NCBI GenBank assembly: GCA_947488175.1
Contig: CANKYO010000006.1
Coordinates: 124,001 to 188,000 of the forward strand
DNA: 64,000 nt
Direction: 5' to 3'
From: an uncultured Paracoccaceae bacterium
GTDB taxonomy: Bacteria; Pseudomonadota; Alphaproteobacteria; Rhodobacterales; Rhodobacteraceae
The first letter of the stretch is position 1, and each line of letters starts with the position of its first letter. A program made the translations under genes and the position numbers. Positions 31,749 to 40,198 of this stretch are shown piece by piece. Below the pieces are notes generated by a model that saw only the letters and a program-made list of their open reading frames with translations, made no database searches and had not been told where the DNA came from.

Positions 31749-32626
31749 CCCGACCCCTTCCGCCGGCTTTTCCTTGGCTCATCGGCCACCTGCGCCGGGT
31801 CCGCATCACGCAGCAGCCGATCCTCCCCGGCCAGGCACACGAACCGTTGCCCTTTCATCCGACCGATCAGGGTCAGGCCCACCTGCTGGGCGATCTCGAC
31901 CCCCCAGGCTGTGAAGCCCGACCGCGAGGCCAGCACCGGGATGCCCATCAGGGCCGTTTTGATGACCATTTCGGATGTCAGGCGCCCGGTTGTATAAAGC
32001 AGCTTGTCGGCGGCACTTACCCTTTCGGACAGCATCCAGCCGGCGATTTTGTCCACGGCGTTATGGCGACCCACATCCTCCATATAGACCAACGGGCGCG
32101 CGCCCTGACACAGCACCGTGCCGTGGATGGCGCCCGCCTCGAGATACAGCGACGGGGTGCGGTTGATCTGCGCGGCGAGCGCATAGAGGTCGGAAGTTTT
32201 CACCTGCACATCAGGCAGCACAACACCCTCCAACCCTTCCATCATATCGCCAAAAACGGTGCCAACCGCGCAGCCGCTTGTGCGGGTCTTTTTCTTCAGC
32301 TTGTCCTCAAAAGTCGTGGTGCCTTCGGTCCGCACCACCACGGTTTCCAGTTCTTCGTCGTAATCGACGCCCTTGATCACCTCACCGTCGCGCAACATGC
32401 CCTGATTGCGCAGAAACCCGAGGGCAAGGTATTCGGGATAATCGCCAATCGTCATTGCGGTGACAATTTCCTGACCATTCAGAAAGATGGTCAGCGGGCG
32501 TTCTTCAACTACGTTGAGATCAACCGCCTGCCCGTTCTGGTCGGTCCCCGTGACGGCGCGGGTCAGCCGGGCCGCCCCCGGTTCCGGGGCGATCAGATAA
32601 TCAGAAATGTCACCAAGACGCGCCAA
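31745..32626 (-). CDS. fdhD: FdhD-family formate dehydrogenase sulfurtransferase
   Basis: A 293-residue protein; FdhD carries sulfur from IscS to the molybdenum cofactor of formate dehydrogenase. Conserved blocks are TIFLNGQEIVTAMTIGDYPE, TRTSGCAVGTVFGD, YMEDVGRHNAVDKIAGWML and GFTAWGVEIAQQ. Where Escherichia coli has a CxxC pair, only the first cysteine is present (SGCAVGT). It starts at TTG and heads the operon with mobA, mobB and moeA. The divergent azlC lies 60 bases away. Confidence 0.92.
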   Translation of the reverse strand: MARLGDISDYLIAPEPGAARLTRAVTGTDQNGQAVDLNVVEERPLTIFLNGQEIVTAMTIGDYPEYLALGFLRNQGMLRDGEVIKGVDYDEELETVVVRTEGTTTFEDKLKKKTRTSGCAVGTVFGDMMEGLEGVVLPDVQVKTSDLYALAAQINRTPSLYLEAGAIHGTVLCQGARPLVYMEDVGRHNAVDKIAGWMLSERVSAADKLLYTTGRLTSEMVIKTALMGIPVLASRSGFTAWGVEIAQQVGLTLIGRMKGQRFVCLAGEDRLLRDADPAQVADEPRKSRRKGSG

Positions 32627-32686
32627 TTGTCATTCCCTGCCTGCCCGGTTAAGCCTGTCGCAACGCTGCCAAGCTAGGGCAATCAG

Positions 32687-33406
32687 ATGTCAGTTTCCAC
32701 CGCCAAAGCACCAGCCAAAAACGCCTATCTTGCCGGGGTGCGCGATGGCTGGCCGTTCATTTTTGTCGTGATCCCGTTTTCGACACTTTTCGGGGTGGTG
32801 GCCACCGATGCGGGGCTGACCTTGGCGCAGGCCATGGGGTTCACCGTGCTGGTGATCGCAGGCGCTGCCCAGTTCGCGGCGCTGCAGATGATGATGGAAA
32901 ACGCGGGCATCATTTTTGTCCTGCTGGCGGCACTGGCGGTGAACCTGCGCATGGCGATGTATTCGGCATCGCTTGTGCCGCATCTGGGGGCGGCCCCGCT
33001 GTGGCAAAGGGCGCTGGTGTCCTATCTGAACTTCGACCAGACCTATATCACCAGCATCACCCGGTACGAGGCGCGGCCGGAAATGACTGTGGCAGAGCGG
33101 TTCCAGTATTTCGTCGGGGTCGCGACGCCGATCACCCCACTGTGGTACGGCATGACCCTTGTCGGGATCTACGCGGGCGAGGCCATTCCAGAGGCTTGGG
33201 CGCTGGATTTCATTCTGCCGATCACGTTTCTGGCCATGGTCGGGCCAATGATGAAATCGCTGGCGCATGTCGCCGCAGCAGCAGTGTCAATCATAGTGGC
33301 GCTCGCCCTGATCAGCCTACCGTCTGGCACGGGCCTGCTGATCGCAGCGCTGGCCGCCATGGTCACCGGGGCCGCTGTCGAAACATGGATGGAACGGCGC
33401 GCATGA
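32687..33406 (+). CDS. azlC: AzlC family branched-chain amino acid exporter, large subunit
   Basis: A 239-residue inner-membrane protein with about seven hydrophobic segments and AzlC blocks AQFAALQMMMENAGIIFVLL and ALAVNLRMAMYSASLVPHLG. It forms an exporter with the small AzlD subunit encoded next (4-base overlap). The start ATG at 32687 lies 60 bases from the divergent fdhD start. Confidence 0.92.
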   Translation: MSVSTAKAPAKNAYLAGVRDGWPFIFVVIPFSTLFGVVATDAGLTLAQAMGFTVLVIAGAAQFAALQMMMENAGIIFVLLAALAVNLRMAMYSASLVPHLGAAPLWQRALVSYLNFDQTYITSITRYEARPEMTVAERFQYFVGVATPITPLWYGMTLVGIYAGEAIPEAWALDFILPITFLAMVGPMMKSLAHVAAAAVSIIVALALISLPSGTGLLIAALAAMVTGAAVETWMERRA

Positions 33407-33738
33407 CCTATTCGAGTGCCGAAATCTGGGGAATTATCGCCGTTCTGGCCGTGGGCACATTCCTGATCCGATTTTCGTTTCTGGGGCTGATCGGGGATCG
33501 CCCCATGCCACCCATCATCTTGCGACTGTTGCGGTTTACGCCGGTCGCCGTATTGCCGGGGATGGTGGCACCGCTGGTTCTCTGGCCGGCCGCAACCGGA
33601 GGTCAGCCAGATCTGGTGCGCATGATCGCCGCCATCGCGACCCTCGCCATCGGCCTGTGGACGCGCAATGTGCTGTGGGGGATCATTGGGGGCGCGGTTA
33701 CGCTCTATGCCGGGTTGGGCGTTACTGCCCTGCTCTGA
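33403..33738 (+). CDS. azlD: AzlD family branched-chain amino acid exporter, small subunit
   Basis: A 111-residue protein with four hydrophobic segments and the family start region GTFLIRFSFLGLIGDRPMPP followed by RFTPVAVLPGMVAPLVLW. The true start is the ATG at 33403 that overlaps the azlC stop; a longer open frame over azlC is a shadow. It ends inside the 3' end of the converging lipoprotein gene (17-base overlap). Confidence 0.92.
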   Translation: MTYSSAEIWGIIAVLAVGTFLIRFSFLGLIGDRPMPPIILRLLRFTPVAVLPGMVAPLVLWPAATGGQPDLVRMIAAIATLAIGLWTRNVLWGIIGGAVTLYAGLGVTALL

Positions 33739-34336
33739 GGGCTGCGTCGATTTCGCGGGCGGCAATGCTTTTGTCGTCGGCATCGGCCTCGCGATATTCA
33801 CGGGTCGTGACTCCGGGAAGCTTTGCAAAATCGTCCGACAACTTGTTTGGAAACCATGTCTGACGAATGCTTTTAAACCCCGGAAGCTGCCCGATCAGGC
33901 GTGACGTGGCGCGGGTACAATTGGCCTGCGCCACCGGGCCGTTCGATAGGGCAAGGATCAATGCGCGCTCAGCCACCTCTGGCGACACCTCGATCTGCTG
34001 ACCAACCACGTAATAGGTGACGCGGGCGTGAAAGCTGACATAATACTGTTCCAGCTCCGGGGTCACACCAAACAGCACGTCATTGCGTTCCGGCATCCGC
34101 GCCTGTTTCCACGATCCAGCCGGGTCAAACATGACCCGTTGGCTGGCGTCGATCATCAGCGCCGAATGAGCCCCATTATCGGACCCTGTATTCTTCATGG
34201 TGTAAAGCGTCAGGGATTTCGGCCCGGTGCCACGATGGATGGCGCGGGCAATCACATCGTCAGGGGCCCACACCTCTTGCGCCGTGCACGCAGACACGGC
34301 CAGCGGCAAGCCGATCAGGAACTGACGCCGTTTCAT
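33722..34336 (-). CDS. Lipoprotein of unknown function
   Basis: A 204-residue precursor with a twin-arginine-like N-terminus (MKRRQFLIGLPLAVSAC) ending in a lipobox VSAC (about residue 17). The mature chain has NTGSDNGAHSALMIDASQRV and PERNDVLFGVTPELEQYYV, with a cysteine in VAQANCTRATSRLI. These resemble a His/Cys-type amidohydrolase-like fold, but I cannot establish a family. It ends inside azlD by 17 bases. Confidence 0.75.
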   Translation of the reverse strand: MKRRQFLIGLPLAVSACTAQEVWAPDDVIARAIHRGTGPKSLTLYTMKNTGSDNGAHSALMIDASQRVMFDPAGSWKQARMPERNDVLFGVTPELEQYYVSFHARVTYYVVGQQIEVSPEVAERALILALSNGPVAQANCTRATSRLIGQLPGFKSIRQTWFPNKLSDDFAKLPGVTTREYREADADDKSIAAREIDAALRAGQ

Positions 34337-34342
34337 AAAGGC

Positions 34343-34480
34343 CTAGGCGTTGACCAGAGCGATAAAGATCAACACCAGAATGCAGATGATCGCGCCTTTG
34401 GTGACCATGCTGATAAAGCCGGCAAAGGTCTTTTCCTGAACGCTGATATCCATTTCACCCGGTTTGTAATCGTCAGCCAT
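34343..34480 (-). CDS. aa3-type cytochrome c oxidase subunit IV
   Basis: A 45-residue protein: MADDYKPGEMDISVQEKTFA leading into one transmembrane helix (IICILVLIFIALVNA). Length and pattern match the small subunit IV of the aa3 oxidase known from Rhodobacter and Paracoccus. It has a ribosome-binding GAAAGGG upstream and lies 6 bases before the lipoprotein gene start. No other cytochrome oxidase gene is in the window, so it is an orphan here. Confidence 0.88.
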   Translation of the reverse strand: MADDYKPGEMDISVQEKTFAGFISMVTKGAIICILVLIFIALVNA

Positions 34481-34545
34481 CTTTCGGCCCTTTCGTAATT
34501 CTGCTTGGTCACCGCATAGCCGATAAAAAACGGGCTGTCACCCGG

Positions 34546-35025
34546 TCAGGTCGTCACATTCTCGGACCGCTCAAGCGCCTCGGCCAGGCGGAAACCGATG
34601 CGGTTCGGTTCTGGCTGATCAATGTGTTTGGGGCTCGCTACAAGGGTGACATTCAACTGGCTGACATGCTGGATCAACTGGGTTTTTGCCCCAATTTCGT
34701 TCGTGCCGTAATAGGTCACGATGTCCGGATCATAATAGCCTAGCCCTTCGATCCGGATCACGCCAACATTCCCTCCGGCCAGCCCCATGCCTACCTCGTG
34801 GTCATTGTCCAACTGCTGTTCGAAATTCTGGATATACATGATGATTCGTTCATAGGCCCATTGCGCCGGGCTTTTCTTGGCTGTGGATTCCACCAACGCC
34901 TTGGGCAGTTCCTTGTCAGAAGGACAGCCGACATTAGGATCGGTATGCACCTCTTTCATCTTGGGCAGAATGTCGTTCTCCAGCAGCTCTGCCGAGGTGT
35001 CGATACTCATGGTCGTCTGGGTCAT
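34546..35025 (-). CDS. DUF6173 domain protein
   Basis: A 159-residue soluble protein with the DUF6173 core: KSPAQWAYERIIMYIQNFEQ, EVGMGLAGGNVGVIRIEGLG, YYDPDIVTYYGTNEIGAKTQ and LIQHVSQLNVTLVAS. The function is unknown. Its start overlaps the stop of the upstream Lrp-type regulator by 4 bases, so both are translated from one mRNA. Confidence 0.78.
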   Translation of the reverse strand: MTQTTMSIDTSAELLENDILPKMKEVHTDPNVGCPSDKELPKALVESTAKKSPAQWAYERIIMYIQNFEQQLDNDHEVGMGLAGGNVGVIRIEGLGYYDPDIVTYYGTNEIGAKTQLIQHVSQLNVTLVASPKHIDQPEPNRIGFRLAEALERSENVTT

Positions 35026-35483
35026 AGGGGCACCGCCGTTGTTTCCTTGATCTCTTCCATAACGAAACTGGCAGAGATATCCGAGACAGAAATCCGTGAT
35101 GTCAGCCGTTTATAGAACGCATCATAGGCCGGCACGTCGGCAACCCGCACCCGCAGCACGTAGTCCAGATCACCGGTCATCCGGTAGGCGCCCACAACCT
35201 CGGGCAGGGCGCGCAGGGCGGCCTGGAACTGGTCCATCCATTTGGCGTCATGGGCGTTGGTGCGGATTAGAACCATTGCCGTCAGCGGCACGCCCACGCT
35301 GGCCGGGTTCACAAGCGCGACGCGGCCCGTGATCACCCCCGCCTGTTCCAGCGCCTTGATCCGGCGCCAGCAGGCATTGCGCGACAGGTTGACCATGCTG
35401 CTGACATCATCCACCGAAAGCGTGGCGTCATTTTGCAGCAGGCGCAGGATCGCGCGGTCTATAACATCTATTTTTTCCGTCAT
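35022..35483 (-). CDS. Lrp/AsnC family transcriptional regulator
   Basis: A 153-residue regulator. The start ATG at 35483 precedes an HTH (VIDRAILRLLQNDATLSVDD, VSSMVNLSRNACWRRIKALE) followed by an RAM/ACT ligand domain (AYRMTGDLDYVLRVRVADV). Longer in-frame extensions overlap the intergenic region. It is divergent from the DUF6356 gene (106-base gap) and coupled to the DUF6173 gene. The amino acid effector is unknown. Confidence 0.93.
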   Translation of the reverse strand: MTEKIDVIDRAILRLLQNDATLSVDDVSSMVNLSRNACWRRIKALEQAGVITGRVALVNPASVGVPLTAMVLIRTNAHDAKWMDQFQAALRALPEVVGAYRMTGDLDYVLRVRVADVPAYDAFYKRLTSRISVSDISASFVMEEIKETTAVPL

Positions 35484-35589
35484 TGTTGGGACATTATCCC
35501 AATGATTAGCGATGACGCAATCATATTTGGGATCACTTGACACGGCCTTTCGCATAATCTGCACCGAAGACCAGCCAAGGGAACCACTG

Positions 35590-35829
35590 ATGTCAGACGC
35601 AAGCCACAGCACCAGCCGCCGCAACCCAATTGCCGCGATCTTTCTTGATCACCCGGCGACGGTGAACGAAACCTATTTCGGGCATATGCGCTTTGCCTTC
35701 GGTTTCTCGTTCTGGCTTGGTGTGGCTGCCACGGCGGCCCTGATCCATGCGATCATTCCGGCGCTCTGTGAAACCACGGCCAGCCGTATCCTCAAGCGGC
35801 TGCATGCCCGGATCATGGCCCGCCACTGA
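35590..35829 (+). CDS. DUF6356 domain protein
   Basis: A 79-residue protein with IFLDHPATVNETYFGHMRFA, one hydrophobic helix (FSFWLGVAATAALIHAIIPA) and TASRILKRLHARI at the C-terminus, the small DUF6356 family of alphaproteobacteria. Start ATG at 35590. Its stop touches the next start (TGAATG), so it is translationally linked to the glutamine amidotransferase. Function unknown. Confidence 0.8.
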   Translation: MSDASHSTSRRNPIAAIFLDHPATVNETYFGHMRFAFGFSFWLGVAATAALIHAIIPALCETTASRILKRLHARIMARH

Positions 35830-36645
35830 ATGTGCCGCATTGCTGCCTATACCGGCCCCGCGATCCCGCTTGAAAACATCGTCGTCCGGCCGAACCATTC
35901 GCTTCTGACCCAAAGCCAGCACGCGACCGAGGCGAAGTTGGCGGTCAATGGCGACGGTTTCGGGATCAGTTGGTATGGCGACAACCCGGAACCGGGGCTT
36001 TACCGCGATGTGCTGCCCGCCTGGGCGGATGACAACCTGACCAACCTGTGCCGGATGGTCCGCTCACACCATTTCATCGCCCATATCAGGGCATCGACGG
36101 TGGGCGAAACCAGCCGAACCAACTGTCACCCCTTCACTTACAAGAACTGGTCGTTCTGCCATAACGGGCAGATCCCACATTTCGGGGCAATCAAGCGGCG
36201 CATGATGGCAGCGCTGCCCGACCATCTATTCGACGCAAGGCGCGGCACCACAGATAGCGAGATGATCTTTTTGACATTGCTGCATCACGGGCTGGAGAAT
36301 GACCCGACATCGGCAGTGCAACAAACCCTTACCACTATCGGCCCAGCCACTGATCAGGGTCCCATCAAGCTGACCTGCGTCTTCTCTGACGGGCAAACGC
36401 TCTATGCCTTTCGGCACGGCTCTAATGGCATCAGTCCGACACTTTATGTATCCGGTGTGCTGGACAATGGCGGGCGCGCGCTGGCGTCAGAACCGCTCTG
36501 CGGTGTGGCATCGCGTTGGACAGCGGTGCCTGACGATACGCTTTGCACCATCACGCAAGCCGGGTTAGAACCGGTGATGGGGTTGACCCCGGGGAAGCGT
36601 ACCAATGACACAGCAGATCCGTCCCGGACGGCCCATCTGGCTTGA
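35830..36645 (+). CDS. Class II glutamine amidotransferase (EgtC-like)
   Basis: A 271-residue protein beginning MCRIAAYTGP, with the N-terminal catalytic cysteine at position 2 exposed by removal of Met1. NGDGFGISWYG, AHIRASTVGETSRTNCHPF and WSFCHNGQIPHF are the class II GATase-fold blocks. Homologues include EgtC-type amidohydrolases. It starts directly after the DUF6356 gene and overlaps the VOC gene by 41 bases. Substrate unknown. Confidence 0.9.
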   Translation: MCRIAAYTGPAIPLENIVVRPNHSLLTQSQHATEAKLAVNGDGFGISWYGDNPEPGLYRDVLPAWADDNLTNLCRMVRSHHFIAHIRASTVGETSRTNCHPFTYKNWSFCHNGQIPHFGAIKRRMMAALPDHLFDARRGTTDSEMIFLTLLHHGLENDPTSAVQQTLTTIGPATDQGPIKLTCVFSDGQTLYAFRHGSNGISPTLYVSGVLDNGGRALASEPLCGVASRWTAVPDDTLCTITQAGLEPVMGLTPGKRTNDTADPSRTAHLA

Positions 36646-37345
36646 GCTGAACGCCCAACGGGTCCAGGCCGGGATCGCATTTTATGAAACAGTTTTCGGG
36701 TGGTGGTCGCGCCCTCTGCACGTTCCGCCGTGGGGCGCGATGCCCAATATCGTCAACCGCAAGCGCCTCTTTGGCAATCAGTTCATGGCGATGGGATCAT
36801 TTGCCGCACCGCGTTGGAACCTGTGGTTTTCGGGCGACCTAGAGAAGGCTGAAAAGGCAATCATCGCCGGTGGCGGCGATGTCGGTCAAGGCATTCACCG
36901 CCTTGGTGATCTGGGCTTGTTGCTGAACGCGCTCGACAATCGCGGCTATCCCTTCGCCCTCATTTCCCTGGACCAGGATGTCCCAGCACATGACCAATAT
37001 GGCGATCCCTGCATGGCAGAGTTCTGGGGTCCGGGCGCGATAGAGGCGGCGGATTTCTACGCCGCCGCCCTCGATCTGCAGGCCGTCCCGACGGAGACCG
37101 GCATCATGCTGCGCGACCGATCCACGCCTCGCCTGTTCCTGCGCAACAGCGATGTGGACATCCATCCGCCGCGCTGGATCCCCTATTTTCGATCATCCAG
37201 TGTTGGCGGCGATACAGAGCGGGCGCGGCGGGCTGGCGGCATCATTCAGGTCCACCCCGAAGTCATCCCGCATATGGGCGAACTGGTCGTGATGTCAGAC
37301 CCGGCTGGCGCGTTCTTTGGATTGGTTGATACCAACGTGTCCTAA
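36605..37345 (+). CDS. VOC (glyoxalase-fold) family protein
   Basis: A 246-residue protein with two vicinal-oxygen-chelate modules: the first begins PIWLELNAQRVQAGIAFYET, the second CMAEFWGPGAIEAADFYAAA. Such proteins bind a metal through paired His/Glu residues, but I cannot confirm a complete ligand set, so it may be a non-catalytic binding protein. It overlaps the amidotransferase gene upstream and converges on the metallo-hydrolase gene with a 4-base overlap. Confidence 0.85.
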   Translation: MTQQIRPGRPIWLELNAQRVQAGIAFYETVFGWWSRPLHVPPWGAMPNIVNRKRLFGNQFMAMGSFAAPRWNLWFSGDLEKAEKAIIAGGGDVGQGIHRLGDLGLLLNALDNRGYPFALISLDQDVPAHDQYGDPCMAEFWGPGAIEAADFYAAALDLQAVPTETGIMLRDRSTPRLFLRNSDVDIHPPRWIPYFRSSSVGGDTERARRAGGIIQVHPEVIPHMGELVVMSDPAGAFFGLVDTNVS

Positions 37346-38379
37346 ACGGCGCGATATACCCAGGCCCCTTGATCCGTCAGCTCCCGCATGGCTTTTCCTG
37401 TCTGATGCAAGTGGTTCAGATGCGCCACCGCCTCAACCAGGGCCAGTCCGTATTCACCCGATCCAATACTGCGCTTGAAAAGCGGGGCAAAGCATTCACC
37501 CGCCGTGCGCGGTTCTGTCAGGTGATCCAGCAGCCGCGCCAATGCGCCATGATGGTTTTCGATCATCTGGCTGATCCGCAGTGGCAAGCCGGTAAAGGGC
37601 AGCTTGTGCCCACCCAGCACCAATTGATCGTCGCGGGCAAAAGGGGCCAGACGTTCGCAAGATGCGATCCAATCGGTCACCGGATCAGCCTCCGGCTCCG
37701 TCGGGTAGACGCCCAGATTGGCGCTGATTGACGGCAGCAACTGATCCCCGCCAATGACCAGATTGTCATCCCGGCTCCAAAACGTCGCGTGTTCCGGCGC
37801 ATGCCCGTCACCCATGCGGATATCCCAGACACGCCCGCCCATCGTGATGGTCTCGCCCTCTTTCAACCGGGCATAACCAACAGGCAGCGGCACGACACAA
37901 TCCGCGAAATTGAAAGGGCGATCTGTTTTGCGTTTCTCGAATTCAGTCGAGTCCATACCCGCACGGCGATAAAACTCCAGCGTCTCTGACGTGGCCCGTT
38001 CCTGCAGGTCCATCGTCAGCATCCGCGCCATCAGCCAGCCAGTGCGGGGCATATGCAGGTCGGCGCCTTTGGTGATGAACCAACCTGCCAGCCCCACGTG
38101 GTCGGGATGATGATGGGTCACGATCAGACGGGTCACAGGTTTGCCCGCCAAGGGGCCATCCAGCAACGCGTTCCAGATCGCGCGGCTGCGTTTTGACGCA
38201 AAACCGGTGTCGATCACCGTCCATCCGTCGCCGTCGTCCAGCGCATAGACATTCACATGATCCAGCGCCATGGGCAGCGGCAGGCGCATCCAGAACACGC
38301 CGTCGGCAATCTCGATTGCGTCGCCTTCGCCGGGCGGCTCCGCAAAGGGATAGCGGATCCCGCTTGCGCCGTCAGCCAT
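37342..38379 (-). CDS. Metallo-beta-lactamase fold hydrolase
   Basis: A 345-residue protein with the zinc motif HHHPDH (LIVTHHHPDHVGLAGW), the metal-binding GDGHAPEHATFW histidine, and GGDQLLPSISANLGVY aspartate. The C-terminal third is helical and suits an added winged-helix-like segment, as in LACTB2-type proteins. The start overlaps the acyl-CoA dehydrogenase stop (TGATG), suggesting joint transcription in acyl-CoA or thioester metabolism. Confidence 0.9.
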   Translation of the reverse strand: MADGASGIRYPFAEPPGEGDAIEIADGVFWMRLPLPMALDHVNVYALDDGDGWTVIDTGFASKRSRAIWNALLDGPLAGKPVTRLIVTHHHPDHVGLAGWFITKGADLHMPRTGWLMARMLTMDLQERATSETLEFYRRAGMDSTEFEKRKTDRPFNFADCVVPLPVGYARLKEGETITMGGRVWDIRMGDGHAPEHATFWSRDDNLVIGGDQLLPSISANLGVYPTEPEADPVTDWIASCERLAPFARDDQLVLGGHKLPFTGLPLRISQMIENHHGALARLLDHLTEPRTAGECFAPLFKRSIGSGEYGLALVEAVAHLNHLHQTGKAMRELTDQGAWVYRAV

Positions 38380-40082
38380 CAGGCGGCCAGTTCTTCCGGC
38401 GTGATCGCCATCAGATCGTCCGCGCCTTCACGCACATGCGCCAGCAAGCCGATATGTTCCGGCAGCAGGCGCTTGATATAGAAGGTGGCGAGTTTTTCGC
38501 GTGCCTCATCGCCAGCCAGCGCAGAGGCCAGATGCACATGCCCGCCCAGCACACGGGCAAAGGCGCGCAGGTAAGGCACCGCGCCCGCAAAACGCTGGTT
38601 CAGATCGCCCTGTTCGACCAGCCATTCGGTCGTCTCGCGCAGAGACTCAGCCGCATCCCATACAGCCTCTGCCAGTTCGGGGCATGTCGCCTTGGCGGCT
38701 TCGGCCCCTTGCTGGATTTCTTCCAGCAGGCGGAACGCAGCCTCGCCCCCGTCCATCAGTTTGCGGGCCACCAGGTCCATGGCCTGAATGCCGTTGGTAC
38801 CTTCGTAGATCGCGGTCACACGCACATCGCGGGAATACTGGGCAGCGCCTGTTTCCTCGATAAAGCCCATGCCGCCATGGACCTGCACACCGGTGCTGGA
38901 CGCTTCAATGCCCACATCTGTGCCAAAGGCCTTGCCGATAGGCGTCAGGAAGGCAGCGCGGGCTTTCCACCCTGCATCATTGGTCGCCAGCGCCATGTCG
39001 ATGGCAACCGCGTTCATCAGGGCGATGGCGCGGGCGGCATAAATGTCCGCCTTCATCGTGGTCAGCATGCGGCGGACGTCAGCATGTTCGATGATAGTGC
39101 CGGTGCCGGGGGCCTTGCCCTGTTTGCGCTCCTGCGCATAGGCCAGCGCGTGCTGCAGCGCGCCTTCGGCCGCGCCGATACCCTGAACGCCAACGCCAAG
39201 GCGGGCATTGTTCATCATCGTGAACATCGCAGCCATGCCGCCATGTTCCGGGCCGACCAGCCAACCGGTGGCGCCGGAATATTCCATCACCGCAGTGGGT
39301 GAGCCATGCAGGCCCATCTTGTGTTCCAGGCTGACCACACGCAGATCATTCTGCTTGCCTGGATTTCCGGCCTCATCAGGAATGAATTTGGGCACCATGA
39401 ACAGGCTGATACCCTTGGTACCGGGCACACCATCAGGCAATCGCGCCAACACAAGGTGGCAGACATTTTCCGTGAAATCATTATCGGCCCAGCTGATATA
39501 GATCTTCTGGCCGGTGATCGCGTAGCTGCCATCGCCATTCGGCTCTGCCTTTGACCGCAGCGCGCCAACATCGGACCCGGCCTGCGGTTCGGTCAGGTTC
39601 ATCGTGCCGCACCATTCGCCCGAGATCAGTTTAGGAATATAGACTTCCTTGATCGCGTCGCTGGCGTGATGCTCCAGCGCTTCGATCTGGCCTTGGGTCA
39701 TCAGGGGGTTCAGCTGCAGCGCCAAACAGGCTGACGACATCATTTCATTGACCGTCGTTGTCAATGTCATCGGCAGACCCATACCTCCGTTTTCTGGATC
39801 AGCCGACATGCCAATCCAGCCACCCTCGGCAATCGCTTTATATCCATCGGCAAATCCGGGCGAGGTGCGCACAACACCGTTTTCCAGATGCGCCGGATGC
39901 AGATCACCGTTGCGGTTCAGCGGGGCGAGGATTTCTTCGCACATTTTCGCCGCCTCCGTCAGGATCGCGTCGACCATATCGGGGGTGGCTTCGGCGAACC
40001 GTTCGGTAGCCGCCACATCGGAAAAGCCGACGACATGGTCCATCAGAAAGCGAAAATCGCTGACAGGGGCGCGATAAGGCAT
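38379..40082 (-). CDS. Acyl-CoA dehydrogenase, DmdC-like
   Basis: A 567-residue FAD enzyme. Family blocks are NLTEPQAGSDVGALRSKAEP, QKIYISWADNDFTENVCHLV, GVQVHGGMGFIEETGAAQYS and YEGTNGIQAMDLVARKL; the catalytic base is expected in the last two blocks. Length and the extra C-terminal domain fit the subgroup that includes DmdC (3-methylmercaptopropionyl-CoA dehydrogenase of the DMSP demethylation pathway) in roseobacters; other members act on other acyl-CoAs, so the substrate is not settled. It is divergent from TsaC (116-base gap). Confidence 0.88.
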   Translation of the reverse strand: MPYRAPVSDFRFLMDHVVGFSDVAATERFAEATPDMVDAILTEAAKMCEEILAPLNRNGDLHPAHLENGVVRTSPGFADGYKAIAEGGWIGMSADPENGGMGLPMTLTTTVNEMMSSACLALQLNPLMTQGQIEALEHHASDAIKEVYIPKLISGEWCGTMNLTEPQAGSDVGALRSKAEPNGDGSYAITGQKIYISWADNDFTENVCHLVLARLPDGVPGTKGISLFMVPKFIPDEAGNPGKQNDLRVVSLEHKMGLHGSPTAVMEYSGATGWLVGPEHGGMAAMFTMMNNARLGVGVQGIGAAEGALQHALAYAQERKQGKAPGTGTIIEHADVRRMLTTMKADIYAARAIALMNAVAIDMALATNDAGWKARAAFLTPIGKAFGTDVGIEASSTGVQVHGGMGFIEETGAAQYSRDVRVTAIYEGTNGIQAMDLVARKLMDGGEAAFRLLEEIQQGAEAAKATCPELAEAVWDAAESLRETTEWLVEQGDLNQRFAGAVPYLRAFARVLGGHVHLASALAGDEAREKLATFYIKRLLPEHIGLLAHVREGADDLMAITPEELAA

Positions 40083-40198
40083 TGTTTTCTCTCCGGTTTA
40101 TGCTGTGACTTGGCAAAGGAGGACGCCACAGTTATGCATCTTCAATTCCATTCTAACCTACCTGACAGCCCCACACCCATCTAGCAAAACGCCACGTC

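Noticed and set aside
38193-39302. Plus-strand frame opposite the metallo-hydrolase and acyl-CoA dehydrogenase
   Set aside because: Shadow; rich in Arg/His/Gln and without recognisable motifs.
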